NCBI GenBank assembly: GCA_019638395.1
Contig: JAHBTX010000004.1
Location: forward strand, 432,411-496,410
Reading direction: 5' to 3'
Length of the DNA stretch: 64,000 nt
Origin: Cyclobacteriaceae bacterium
GTDB lineage: Bacteria; Bacteroidota; Bacteroidia; Cytophagales; Cyclobacteriaceae
Numbering within the stretch: position 1 is the stretch's first letter; each line of letters starts with the position of its first letter. The notes under the pieces were generated by a model that was not told the DNA's origin, ran no database searches, and worked only from the letters and a program-made list of their open reading frames with translations. The position numbers and the translations under genes were made by a program. This document shows positions 44,814-54,700 of this stretch, piece after piece.

Positions 44814-47800
44814 ATGGCCTCATATAAAACCATAGCAGAATCAAATAACTTCATCGTACTTGATAAATTCACCAAGTACTTTGAAATAAACAATACACCT
44901 GCCGTTTATCAGACAGAGGCGGCACTGGAAAGGGAATTTATTCAAGACCTAGTTAATCAAGGTTATGAAAATCCGAAAACCTTGAATACGCTTGAGGCGA
45001 TGTTCGCAAATGCAAGAGTGCAAATTCAGTCGCTTAATAATATGGAATTTTCGGATGGCGAATGGTCTCGTTTTGTGGAAGAATATTTGGATAAGCCAAG
45101 CGATAATCTGGTTGAAAAAACAAAGAAGATACAAGATGGTTCCTCCGCTTACGATTTTGTTTTTGATGATGGTCATATTCAAAACATCTACTTGGTTGAC
45201 AAAAAGAATATTGCCCGAAATAAAGTACAAGTAATTTCTCAATTTGAACAGAAAGGCTCTCATGCCAATCGTTACGATGTAACCATTCTGGTTAATGGAT
45301 TGCCTTTGGTTCAGGTTGAGTTAAAAAAACGTGGTGTGGCTATTCGTGAAGCGTTTAACCAGGTTCACAGATACTCGAAGGAAAGTTTTAATAGCAAAAA
45401 TTCACTTTTCAAATACATTCAAATTTTCGTCATTTCAAACGGTACAGACAGCCGATATTTTGCAAACACAGTAGAGCGAAACAAAAACAGTTTTGACTTT
45501 ACCATGAATTGGGCTAACGCGGACAATACGCTAATCAAAGACCTCAAAGATTTCACAAGCACCTTTTTTCAGAGAAAGACACTTTTAGAAGTTTTATTAA
45601 AGTATTCCGTTTTTGATACAAGCGATACACTACTTGTAATGAGACCGTATCAAATTGCGGCAACAGAAAGAATGTTGTGGAAGATTGAAAGTTCGTACCT
45701 CGGGAAAAAATGGTCTGACACCGAAGGTGGCGGCTATATTTGGCACACCACAGGCTCAGGCAAAACCCTCACTAGTTTTAAAGCAGCAAGATTAGCAACG
45801 CATCTCGATTTTATAGATAAGGTATTTTTTGTGGTGGATCGGAAAGATCTAGACTTTCAAACCATGAAGGAATATCAAAGATTCTCGCCTGATAGTGTGA
45901 ATGGTTCTGAGAGTACTGCAGGTTTAAAAAGGAATATTGAAAAAGATGACAATAAGATTATTGTAACTACAATTCAGAAGCTAAATAACCTCATGAAAAG
46001 TGAGGGTGATTTGCCCATTTACCAAAAGCAAGTCGTTTTCATTTTTGATGAAGCACACCGTTCTCAGTTTGGTGAAGCTCAAAAGAACTTGAATAAGAAG
46101 TTTAAAAAGTTCTATCAATTCGGTTTTACAGGAACACCAATCTTCATTCAAAATGCTTTAGGGTCTGAAACAACAGCAAGTGTTTTTGGACGTGAACTGC
46201 ACTCTTATGTAATTACGGATGCGATTCGTGATGAAAAAGTTCTGAAATTCAAGGTTGACTATAATGATGTTAGACCGCAGTTTAAGAACATAGAAAGCGA
46301 ACAAGACGAGCAAAAGTTAAGTGCAGCAGAAAACAGAAAAGCTTTGCTGCACCCAGCTCGGATCAGTGAAATATCTCAATATATTTTACAGAATTTCAGA
46401 ATAAAAACTCACAGAAACCAAGGTAGCAACAAAGGTTTTAACGCCATGTTTGCAGTTAGTAGCGTAGATGCTGCTAAATGTTATTATGAAGAATTAAACA
46501 ACTTGCAAAAAGAGAGTAAAAAGCCATTAAAGATTGCTACTATTTTTTCTTTTGCGGCAAACGAAGAGCAGAATGCCATAGGTGAAATTGTTGACGAGAC
46601 TTTTGAGCCCTCTGCAATGGATAGTACTGCCAAAGAGTTTTTAACCAAAGCAATCAATGACTATAACGCTATGTTTAAAACCAGTTATAGCGTTGACAGC
46701 AATGAGTTTCAGAATTATTACCGTGACCTCGCCAAACGTGTAAAGAGTAAAGAGATTGATTTAATAATTGTAGTTGGGATGTTCCTCACTGGCTTTGATG
46801 CGCCTACACTCAATACACTTTTTGTTGACAAGAATTTACGTTACCACGGTTTAGTGCAGGCCTTTTCACGTACCAATCGTATTTATGATGCAACAAAGAC
46901 TTTTGGTAACATTGTAACATTCCGAGATTTAGAACAAGCAACTATTGATGCAATTACGCTTTTTGGCGATAAGAATACCAAGAACGTTGTTCTTGAAAAG
47001 AGCTACAAAGAATATCTGGAAGGTTTTACAGATATTGTTACAGGTGAAGCACGCAGGGGTTATGTAGAAGTGGTAAAAGAGTTAAATGAGAAATTCCCCA
47101 ATCCGGACGAAATCATAAAAGAGAAGGACAAAAAGGAATTTGCAAAACTATTTGGAGAGTATTTGAGAGTAGAAAATATCCTCCAAAATTACGATGAATT
47201 TAACCACCTCAAAGCACTTCATGGGATTGACATAAATAATCCAGAAGCAGTTGAAGAATTTAAGAAAGCTCATTTTGTAACAGATGAGGACATTGCTGCC
47301 ATGCAGCAAATCGAATTGCTCAAAGAAAGAACAGTTCAGGATTACCGATCAACCTACAATGATATACGTGACTGGTTACGACGAGAGAAAAGCGGTAAAG
47401 AGTCAGAAGAATCTACAATCGACTGGGACGATGTTGTGTTTGAAGTTGACTTATTAAAATCGCAAGAAATCAACCTTGACTACATTCTTGAATTAATTTT
47501 TGAGCATAATAAGAAAACCAAAGACAAAGACACTTTAATTACTGAAATACGCAGGGTTATTCGTGCAAGTGTTGGAAACAGAGCAAAAGAGAGTTTGGTT
47601 GTTGCTTTCATTAATGAGACAGAACTTGACACGCTTCAAGATAAAGCGAATGTGATAGATTCATTTTTTGTGTTTGCTCAAAACAAACAAAAAGCGGAGG
47701 TACAAGAATTGATTACAGAAGAAAATTTAAATGAAGAGGCAACCAGGCGCTACATTACAGCTTCTTTAAAGCGTGAATATGCAAGTGAAAACGGAACAGA

Positions 47801-47924
47801 ACTCAATGCACTTTTACCGAAAATGAGTCCGTTAAATCCTCAGTACTTGACCAAGAAGCAAAGTGTTTTTCAAAAGTTAGTTTCGTTTGTAGAGAAGTTT
47901 AAGGGAGTTGGTGGCCAACTATAA
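44814..47924 (+). CDS. hsdR: Type I restriction endonuclease subunit R (HsdR)
   Basis: A protein of 1036 aa. The N-terminal PD-(D/E)XK nuclease has [10 protein letters not shown] (Asp155) and [10 protein letters not shown] (Glu169, Lys171). The motor has a Q-motif region, Walker [18 protein letters not shown] (about 311-327), DEAH in [13 protein letters not shown], and FTGTPIF. Motif V-VI lies in [23 protein letters not shown] and [10 protein letters not shown]. The C-terminal helical domain contacts the methylase. It translocates DNA and cuts when complexes collide. It is the last gene of the operon, 11 nt after prrC. Confidence 0.95.
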   Translation: MASYKTIAESNNFIVLDKFTKYFEINNTPAVYQTEAALEREFIQDLVNQGYENPKTLNTLEAMFANARVQIQSLNNMEFSDGEWSRFVEEYLDKPSDNLVEKTKKIQDGSSAYDFVFDDGHIQNIYLVDKKNIARNKVQVISQFEQKGSHANRYDVTILVNGLPLVQVELKKRGVAIREAFNQVHRYSKESFNSKNSLFKYIQIFVISNGTDSRYFANTVERNKNSFDFTMNWANADNTLIKDLKDFTSTFFQRKTLLEVLLKYSVFDTSDTLLVMRPYQIAATERMLWKIESSYLGKKWSDTEGGGYIWHTTGSGKTLTSFKAARLATHLDFIDKVFFVVDRKDLDFQTMKEYQRFSPDSVNGSESTAGLKRNIEKDDNKIIVTTIQKLNNLMKSEGDLPIYQKQVVFIFDEAHRSQFGEAQKNLNKKFKKFYQFGFTGTPIFIQNALGSETTASVFGRELHSYVITDAIRDEKVLKFKVDYNDVRPQFKNIESEQDEQKLSAAENRKALLHPARISEISQYILQNFRIKTHRNQGSNKGFNAMFAVSSVDAAKCYYEELNNLQKESKKPLKIATIFSFAANEEQNAIGEIVDETFEPSAMDSTAKEFLTKAINDYNAMFKTSYSVDSNEFQNYYRDLAKRVKSKEIDLIIVVGMFLTGFDAPTLNTLFVDKNLRYHGLVQAFSRTNRIYDATKTFGNIVTFRDLEQATIDAITLFGDKNTKNVVLEKSYKEYLEGFTDIVTGEARRGYVEVVKELNEKFPNPDEIIKEKDKKEFAKLFGEYLRVENILQNYDEFNHLKALHGIDINNPEAVEEFKKAHFVTDEDIAAMQQIELLKERTVQDYRSTYNDIRDWLRREKSGKESEESTIDWDDVVFEVDLLKSQEINLDYILELIFEHNKKTKDKDTLITEIRRVIRASVGNRAKESLVVAFINETELDTLQDKANVIDSFFVFAQNKQKAEVQELITEENLNEEATRRYITASLKREYASENGTELNALLPKMSPLNPQYLTKKQSVFQKLVSFVEKFKGVGGQL

Positions 47925-48064
47925 ATGTGGACAACGCAGACGAATATCGCACACACATTGCCTGGCCGCACACTCTTCCCACATCCAAAGCCAGTCAATA
48001 AGTGTGTTCAGTTCAGCGTAAGTGGATAACGTAGTCAATAGAAAAGGCGCCCCATCGGAGCTGG

Positions 48065-48097
48065 CCCTGCAGCTACCAACAAAATGTTTCTGCAGGG
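48065..48097. repeat. Inverted repeat downstream of hsdR
   Basis: CCCTGCAG at 48065-48072 and CTGCAGGG at 48090-48097 frame a 17-nt loop in the 230-nt gap between hsdR and the MNT-HEPN gene. It could be a weak terminator or an operator of the next gene. The rest of the gap shows nothing else. Confidence 0.35.
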
Positions 48098-48154
48098 GTC
48101 AATGGCGTTTCATTATTATTAAATTTACAAGATCAACTTCATTTACTGCCCTTC

Positions 48155-49012
48155 ATGAAAACCTCGCTTGCGCATCTTCCGGAAAACAACCAACGCGAGA
48201 TTTTGCGTATTGTGGAGATCATCCGGGAGGTTGCAGACCCGGAGAAGATTATCCTGTTTGGAAGTTATGCCAAGGGCACATTTACGGAACATACCTATAC
48301 GGGACGGGATGGCATCCGCTATGAGTATGTAAGTGATTATGATTTACTGGTAGTCACCAAAGAAGCACAGGAAAAATCATACGAGTTAGAGGACAAAGTG
48401 GTAAACCGATCCCGCATGTACCGATCTGCCGTCAACATGGAGATCCACGACATTGCCTACATTAATGAGGGGCTTGAGCAGGGTGAATATTTCTTTGTTG
48501 ATATTATTAAGGATGGCATTACACTTCATGACACGGGCAAATTACATTTCGCATCACCAAGGGAACTTACTGCTGATGAAAGAAAAATTAAAGCACAACG
48601 CTACTTCGATAACTGGTTTCCACAAGCAGCAGAGTTTATTCATGGTACTGAAAATTTCCTCCAAAGAGAAAGCTTTGAACTAGGAGCATTTATGCTTCAT
48701 CAGGCAACCGAAAGCCTTTATTATTCAACATTATTAGTATTCACGGATTACAAGCCCAAAACCCACAACCTTGGCAAATTGCGAAAACAGTCAAAGCTGA
48801 TTTCCGAAGAACTATATCACGTCTTTCCTGCTGAAAGCAGCAAAAAAGAAAATCACCTTTTTGATCTTTTGAAACGTGGGTATGTTGATGCGCGATATCG
48901 TGATGATTATGTCATTACAAAAGAAGAACTAATCTTGCTTATTGATCGGGTGAAGGAAATGCAAATCATTGTAGAACGTCTTTGCAAAGAAAAAATTAAG
49001 TCTATTCAATGA
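48155..49012 (+). CDS. Single-chain MNT-HEPN protein (toxin-antitoxin-like fusion)
   Basis: A protein of 285 aa. The N-terminal minimal nucleotidyltransferase has IILFGSYAKGTF and SDYDLLVVTKEA, giving the GSx(n)DxD metal site. The C-terminal HEPN domain runs from about residue 145: AAEFIHGTENFLQ, FMLHQATESLYYSTLLVF, KTHNLGKL and GYVDARYRDDYVIT. In the separate HepT/MntA pairs, MntA AMPylates the HEPN ribonuclease to silence it, and here both parts are in one chain. It is convergent with the XRE gene, with a shared terminator. Confidence 0.87.
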   Translation: MKTSLAHLPENNQREILRIVEIIREVADPEKIILFGSYAKGTFTEHTYTGRDGIRYEYVSDYDLLVVTKEAQEKSYELEDKVVNRSRMYRSAVNMEIHDIAYINEGLEQGEYFFVDIIKDGITLHDTGKLHFASPRELTADERKIKAQRYFDNWFPQAAEFIHGTENFLQRESFELGAFMLHQATESLYYSTLLVFTDYKPKTHNLGKLRKQSKLISEELYHVFPAESSKKENHLFDLLKRGYVDARYRDDYVITKEELILLIDRVKEMQIIVERLCKEKIKSIQ

Positions 49013-49027
49013 TCTTCGCAGATCATT
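49008..49027. terminator. Compact hairpin between convergent MNT-HEPN and XRE genes
   Basis: AATGATCT and AGATCATT pair perfectly (8 bp) around a TCGC loop. The hairpin overlaps the MNT-HEPN stop codon. There is little T tract on the plus strand, so its strength is uncertain. Confidence 0.5.
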
Positions 49028-49030
49028 CGC

Positions 49031-49525
49031 TTATTCTATTTTTTCAATGCGCTGATACCGGTATCTACCCTTGATACTTGAAGGCATTCGCTTTAATAAA
49101 CCTTCGTCAACAAGTTTTTTCAACACAGCTGAAGTGGCGGAGCTTGGAATCGATACGTCAAGTTTCTGCTCACAGAGCATCACGATTTCTTCTACAGACC
49201 TGGGGCGGTTCAGAAACGAAGACGATGTAATGTCAAGCACATACTTTGTAGTGACACGCCTTCGTTTAACAGCGCTATCCAAATTTTTGCTAACCTTTAT
49301 TAAGTGATCTGCTTTTATTAATTCGTAAGGCTGACGCCCCAATGCTCTTGCAATGCTAGTAATCGTGGCAATACTGCACGAATGTTTTGCACCCTCCACT
49401 CTTCTAATTTGGTTTCGTTCTATGTTCGCATAATCAGCCAGTACCTGTTGGGACCAACCAAGTTTTCTCCGCAATTCACGCACCTTTTGCCCGACAGAGT
49501 ATTCAAAATCTAAATCACGTTCCAC
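49031..49525 (-). CDS. XRE-family regulator with extra C-terminal winged-helix-like domain
   Basis: A protein of 164 aa with a GTG start. The N-terminal Cro/C1 HTH is GQKVRELRRKLGWSQQVLADY, IERNQIRRVEGAKHS and ATITSIARALGRQPYELI. The C-terminal half (SVEEIVMLCEQKLDVSIPSS, ATSAVLKKLVDEGLLKRMP) looks like a second DNA-binding wing. It could control the convergent MNT-HEPN gene or the element cargo to its right. No ligand domain was recognised. Confidence 0.8.
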   Translation of the reverse strand: MERDLDFEYSVGQKVRELRRKLGWSQQVLADYANIERNQIRRVEGAKHSCSIATITSIARALGRQPYELIKADHLIKVSKNLDSAVKRRRVTTKYVLDITSSSFLNRPRSVEEIVMLCEQKLDVSIPSSATSAVLKKLVDEGLLKRMPSSIKGRYRYQRIEKIE

Positions 49526-49825
49526 TCTGCCAAAGTGGTTTTCCGAATTGGTAAATTAAGAATCAAATTTGTTGCTAAATTATCTATTGTGGGTATCTTT
49601 GTTTAAGAGAAACATCCCATTTACTGATGCGTGAGAAACAGAGGAAAATGGGATTATGGGGAATACTCTATATATAAGGTCATCAACCGCTTTGAGTGCG
49701 GGTGCTTTCTTATTGCTTTACCCGGGCATTTTCTCACGCCTCAGTAATGATGGTAAGGAAAGCCCCGCACTTGTTTTTTGCTGTTCACCCCTGAATGGTA
49801 GTCGGTATAACCTTCTGGCGTCATC
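49526..49825 (+). promoter_or_regulatory. Structured leader of the sigma/FecR/SusCD operon with interleaved inverted repeats
   Basis: No gene lies in these 300 bases. Arm a (49621-49638) pairs with a' (49730-49747), 18 nt with one mismatch, TTACTGATGCGTGAGAAA type. Arm b (49695-49712) pairs with b' (49754-49771), AGTGCGGG...GCTTTC with single bulges, and b' is followed by TTGTTTTTTG. The order a-b-a'-b' means the two helices interlock. The b/b' hairpin plus the T run looks like a terminator ahead of the ECF sigma gene at 49826. This is either an attenuator or pseudoknot leader, or a small palindromic element. Confidence 0.6.
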
Positions 49826-50377
49826 ATGAGTTCGTATGCTACCCATACGGATGAAGCCTTAATGGATGCCCTGCACAAGGATGATAGTAGTGCGTTTGAA
49901 GAAATCTATAACCGCTATGCCGCTGAACTTTACCGCCACGCCAGGCGTGTAGTGCACAACACAGAAGATTGTGAAGAGATGCTGCAGGATGCCTTTGAAT
50001 CCCTCTGGCGCAAACGGCATACCACACACATCACCGCACTCCGGGCTTATCTCTATAAAGTAATTGCATTCAAAGTCACAGACTACTTACGTAAAAAATC
50101 CATTCACCAACGCTTTGTAGATCACTTCCGGATTTTTGAAACGGTATATGATCGGGCAGACAATAGGGAAGAAGTTGAAAAAATCTTTGAGGCCGGATTG
50201 CGCCAGCTCCCGGATCGCCTCCAACAAGTACTGCGGCTGCGCCTCTCTGAAAATTTATCCAATGATGAAATCGCCTTGCGCCTCAAAGTGACCACCCGCA
50301 CCATCGAAACCTACATGCATCAGGTGTACCAGCATTTCCGGCAGACCTATCCGCACATGATGAAAGCCAAATCCTGA
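49826..50377 (+). CDS. ECF sigma factor (FecI-like) of the SusCD cargo operon
   Basis: A protein of 183 aa. Region 2 shows NRYAAELYRHARRVVHNTED, CEEMLQDAFESLWRKR and RAYLYKVIAFKVTDYLRKKS. Region 4 is LPDRLQQVLRLRLSENLSNDEI and RLKVTTRTIETYMHQVYQ. It is a Bacteroidota FecI-type sigma factor. It heads a run of sigma, FecR, STN-SusC, SusD and TlpA genes, so it probably responds to outer-membrane substrate signals through FecR. Confidence 0.93.
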   Translation: MSSYATHTDEALMDALHKDDSSAFEEIYNRYAAELYRHARRVVHNTEDCEEMLQDAFESLWRKRHTTHITALRAYLYKVIAFKVTDYLRKKSIHQRFVDHFRIFETVYDRADNREEVEKIFEAGLRQLPDRLQQVLRLRLSENLSNDEIALRLKVTTRTIETYMHQVYQHFRQTYPHMMKAKS

Positions 50378-50571
50378 TTGCGGTTGCATCGGCCAACAAA
50401 ACATTCTTCCGTTTAAGTTGCCTCAACGGCCAAAAAACGCATTATCCAATGCGGAGAAAAAAAATTTCAGTTTGATATAGAGTTTTTCAGGCATTGCCCG
50501 ACTAAACACCAACAACCCTCGGGTGAATTCTGTAAATTAGAACAACATTCAACAGCACCAACAGTAATACT

Positions 50572-51528
50572 ATGCAGGATAATAACTTTGATCGGCTTCT
50601 GCAACGCTACCTGCACAATGAACTTACGCCAGAAGAGAGCGCTAAGTTTTCGGCATGGCTTGAATTACTGGAAAAGGAGAATGACATAGATCTGGAATTA
50701 TCACCCCAGGCAAAAGAGCGTCTCTTCAAAACGATCACCAACAGACTCAACACCGCAGAGGATGTGGTGGCTCTTTACCCGCGCAAGTCTTCCATAGCAA
50801 CAATCTTCCGGCACACCTGGGTACAGGTAGCGGCATCCGTACTCTTACTCATCGGAGCAACTTATCTGGTTTCTTTCTACCTCAATCAGCAACAGGGTGG
50901 AGATGCATTCACACAAAATGAAAAGATGATTCTCAATGATGGCACCATCGTGTGGCTCACAGAACCCGGTGACTTGTTATATTATGAAAATGATACCGGC
51001 CGGTTTGCAACGTTTACAGGCCATGGACTTTTTGAAGTCGCCAAAGATGCAACAAAACCTTTCATCATCTCATGCGGTGCAATCAACGTGCGCGTGGTCG
51101 GAACAAGTTTTACGCTTCGCTCAGATACCACACAAATTGAATTGAATGTGTTCACGGGAAAAGTACACGTAGCCTCGGCAGCAGACCGGCAGGGAGTGGA
51201 CGTGCTACCCAATCAACGCATCGTGTACACAGGTACCGGTCTGGTGGAACAAAGTACCATCAGTGCGGAGCAAGTAGCAGCGGTGACCGGCAATGCAGAA
51301 TACAACCTGAGGTTTCAGAGTGCTTCCATGCAGAAAGTAATCACCGGTATTGAAAAGAAGTTCAACATTAAAATCACACTCACCAACAAGAACATAAATA
51401 AATGCCATGTCTCCGCGGACTTCACGGATCATTCCCTGGAAGACACCTTATCCATTCTCACTGACCTGCTCAATATTAATTACCAGCTGAGCCCCGGAAA
51501 AGTGGAGTTATCCGGAGAGGGGTGTTGA
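50572..51528 (+). CDS. FecR-type anti-sigma factor
   Basis: A protein of 318 aa with the full domain set. The cytoplasmic anti-sigma part (LLQRYLHNELTPEESAKFSAWL) is followed by a membrane helix (VQVAASVLLLIGATYLVSFYL). The FecR domain has ILNDGTIVWLTEPGDLLYY and FEVAKDATKPFIISCGAINVRVVGTSF. DUF4974 ends with LSGEGC (last six residues). It relays a signal from the STN domain of the next gene's receptor to the sigma factor. It shows what the shortened protein at 24622 lacks. Confidence 0.95.
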   Translation: MQDNNFDRLLQRYLHNELTPEESAKFSAWLELLEKENDIDLELSPQAKERLFKTITNRLNTAEDVVALYPRKSSIATIFRHTWVQVAASVLLLIGATYLVSFYLNQQQGGDAFTQNEKMILNDGTIVWLTEPGDLLYYENDTGRFATFTGHGLFEVAKDATKPFIISCGAINVRVVGTSFTLRSDTTQIELNVFTGKVHVASAADRQGVDVLPNQRIVYTGTGLVEQSTISAEQVAAVTGNAEYNLRFQSASMQKVITGIEKKFNIKITLTNKNINKCHVSADFTDHSLEDTLSILTDLLNINYQLSPGKVELSGEGC

Positions 51529-51601
51529 CCATCTAACCATGTTTCACCAAAACCCTCGGCAAATGAAATTCACAAACCAGTTTACAGGAAGTCCTTAAGG
51601 T

Positions 51602-51630
51602 AAAACAGGAGTGACGGTCACTCCTGTTTT
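51602..51630. terminator. Perfect palindromic hairpin before the STN-SusC gene
   Basis: AAAACAGGAGTGAC and its exact complement (14 bp) meet around a single central G. It is followed by TTTT within the arm and lies between fecR and the STN-SusC gene. It may separate low-level regulatory-gene transcription from the receptor operon, which would have its own promoter in 51631-51726. Confidence 0.65.
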
Positions 51631-51726
51631 GATCCCCTTTTCTAGGTTATCCGATCCCGGCAAGGATCGGCAACGGGGGTGCTTTGTTCTCATAATCCTA
51701 TCATAAAAACAAAACCAATTCAATGT

Positions 51727-54700
51727 ATGAAAAAATGTTCTACGAAACTGTGGAAGATCATGAAATTATGCGCAGCCCAAATGATCATCGCAACCGTGAT
51801 TTGCAGCATCGCTGTAGCACATGACAATTACGGTCAGGTACTGGATAAAAAAGTTACGCTTGCCTTTGAAAAGCTTTCATTGGAGCAGGCGCTTCATCGC
51901 TTACAGGATGTCAGCGCAGTTAAAATTTTCTTCAGCCTGGAAACACTGCCGCACCCACAACCACAAAACATAAACATCAGTGTAACAGATCAACCACTCG
52001 GTCAGATCCTGGATCAGTGGCTGTCACCCCATCAGATCAGGTATCGCGTGGATGAAGCCAATGCCAGCATCATCATTCTCAAACGCCCGCAAGGACGTAC
52101 GCGCCTGGATAGTACTTCGCGTGCCGGTCGTGAACGGATCGCCCCTTACGTGTCTGTCTCGGGAACCATCACCGCAGCCGCCAATGCAGAACCACTTGCC
52201 GGAGTAAATGTGCTGGTCAAAGGAACCACCAATGGAACAACCTCAGATGCCAAAGGGGAATATACCATCAACGTGGCCCCGGATGATCACCTCATCTTTT
52301 CATTCATCGGTTACCGTACAGTGGAGATTCCGGTAAACAATCAGACCATCCTTGACGTCTCCTTATCGGAAGACATTCAGAGTCTCAATGAAGTGGTCGT
52401 GTATTCATCCGGGTATGCAGAAGAGTCACCGGAACGCACCACCGGCTCTTACGCAACACTCGGCAAGGAACTTCTGGACCGTAACGTTGGCCCTGATTTG
52501 ACCAGCCGTCTCAATGGCCTTGCACCTAGCTTACTTGTAGATCAGCGCAGTGGCAATCAACAGTTTTTCAACATCCGCGGCCGCAGTACTATTCTCGCAA
52601 ATGATCAGCCCTTGATCGTGGTGGATAACTTTCCATATGCCGGAGACCTCAGCACCATCAACCCCAATGACATTGAGAACATCACCATCCTGCGGGATGC
52701 AGCCGCAGCATCAATCTGGGGTGTGCGTGCCGGCAATGGCGTCATCGTCATCACCACACGCAAAGGTGCCAACCGGCCATTACAGGTTAGTATGAACTCC
52801 AACATCACCATCGGAGAAAGACCTGATCTGTTTTATCAAAGCAAAATGAACAGCAGGGACTTCATTGACGTGGAGAAAATGTTGTTTGACAACAACTACT
52901 TTAACGGCACGCTCAATGACACGCGCATGCCTTCCGTAAGTCCGGCTGTTGAGATCATGTTGAAAGCACGCAATGGTGAATTGACCAATGAAGAAGCAAC
53001 CCGTCAGTTGGATCAACTTCGTCAACAGGATCTCAGAACTGATCTGACTAAATATTTTTATCAACCTGCCATCAACCAGCAATATGCATTGAACCTCAGT
53101 GGTGGCGGAGACAAACATACCTTCTATGTGGGCACCGGTTATGACCAGAACAGATCCAACCGCGTAGGTGTGGATTACACACGCCTGTCGCTGAATTCCC
53201 ATTACACGGTTAATCCCATTGATCGCCTTGAATTGCAAGCACGTGTAGTTTATACACAAACGCAGAATTCATTTAATAACGTGTTGTCTGAACTCACCAT
53301 GGGTGGTCGTAACATGTATCCATACGCCCGTCTGGCAGATGCAAACGGTTCACCGTTACCGATCATAAAAGACTATCGCTCTGATTTTGTAGCTACCGCT
53401 CCGGCAAAAGGTTTTTTGAACTGGGATTTCCTGCCCATTGAGGAACTGGCGCTGGAAGAAAACCAAAACAACCTTTCAAATCTTAGAGCCTCCGCGTCCG
53501 CCCGGTATCAGATCTTGGAAGGCCTTCACGCAGATGTATTCTATCAATATGAAACTCAGGCAACAAATGGAAGGCTGCATAAGCCGGTAGAAAGCTATTT
53601 CACGCGTAACCTGATCAACCAGTTCAGTATCTTCAACGGCACCAATGTTACGGGATATAACATCCCTGTCGGTGGTATTCTCACCTTCTCCAACCACCAG
53701 CTCACTTCTCAGAATGGACGCGTACAACTTTCGTTCAAGAGAGATAAAGACCAGCATCAATTTAATTCGTTTGGTGGAATCGAAATCCGGCAGATTGAAA
53801 CCGAAGGATTTTCCAATCGCTTCTATGGGTATGATCCAAACATCGGAAGTTCAACCCCGGTAAACTATGCCGCATCTTTTCAAACCTATCCGGCCGGTGG
53901 ACTTTCACCCATTTCCACCTTTAATAGTGTATCGGGTACCGTGGATAGATTTCGGTCTTACTTTATTAATACGGCATACACCTATGCGGGCAGATACTCA
54001 CTCACTGCCACGGGCCGGTTAGATCAATCCAATCTCTTCGGAGTAAGTACCAACCAGCGATCCACGCCGCTGTGGTCCGTTGGCTCGCGTTGGATCATCA
54101 ACAAAGAAAGTTTTTACACAAGCACGTTACTTCCGCTCTTAAGCCTGCGGATTAGCTACGGCTTTAACGGAAACATTGATCAACGTGTGACCGCGCTCAC
54201 AACCGCGCAATTCGCCACCGCAGGATTTTCACAGCGGCCCTCGGCCCGCCTGATTAATCCACCCAATCCGGAACTTCGCTGGGAAAAATCCCGCATTCTC
54301 AATATCGGTGCTGAATTTGGTTTTAAAGAAAATAAAATCAGTGGCAGCATTGAATACTACCATAAGCAGGGTATTGATCTAATGGGAGAGGGGCCACTGG
54401 ATCCAACCAAAGGATTCACCACCTTCAAGGGAAACATCGCAAGCACCCGTGGTCATGGAATGGATGTCGCCTTAAACACCACCAACATCAGCACCCACCA
54501 CATGCGTTGGACCACCCACTTATTATTCAGCTACGCCTTTGATAAAGTGACGCGTTATCAATTTAAACCTTCATCCATCAATGGTTATTTTCTGGACGCC
54601 AGCCTTTCAAGGGTTCCTGCAGATTATACGCCAACAGAAGGCCGGCCGCTTTTCGGAATTTACAGCTTACCGTGGGCCGGACTGGACCCGGCAACCGGTG

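Noticed and set aside
47923-48154. Possible short gene between hsdR and the MNT-HEPN gene
   Set aside because: The short frame starting near 47927 has no protein-like composition or spacing support; only a weak inverted repeat is seen.
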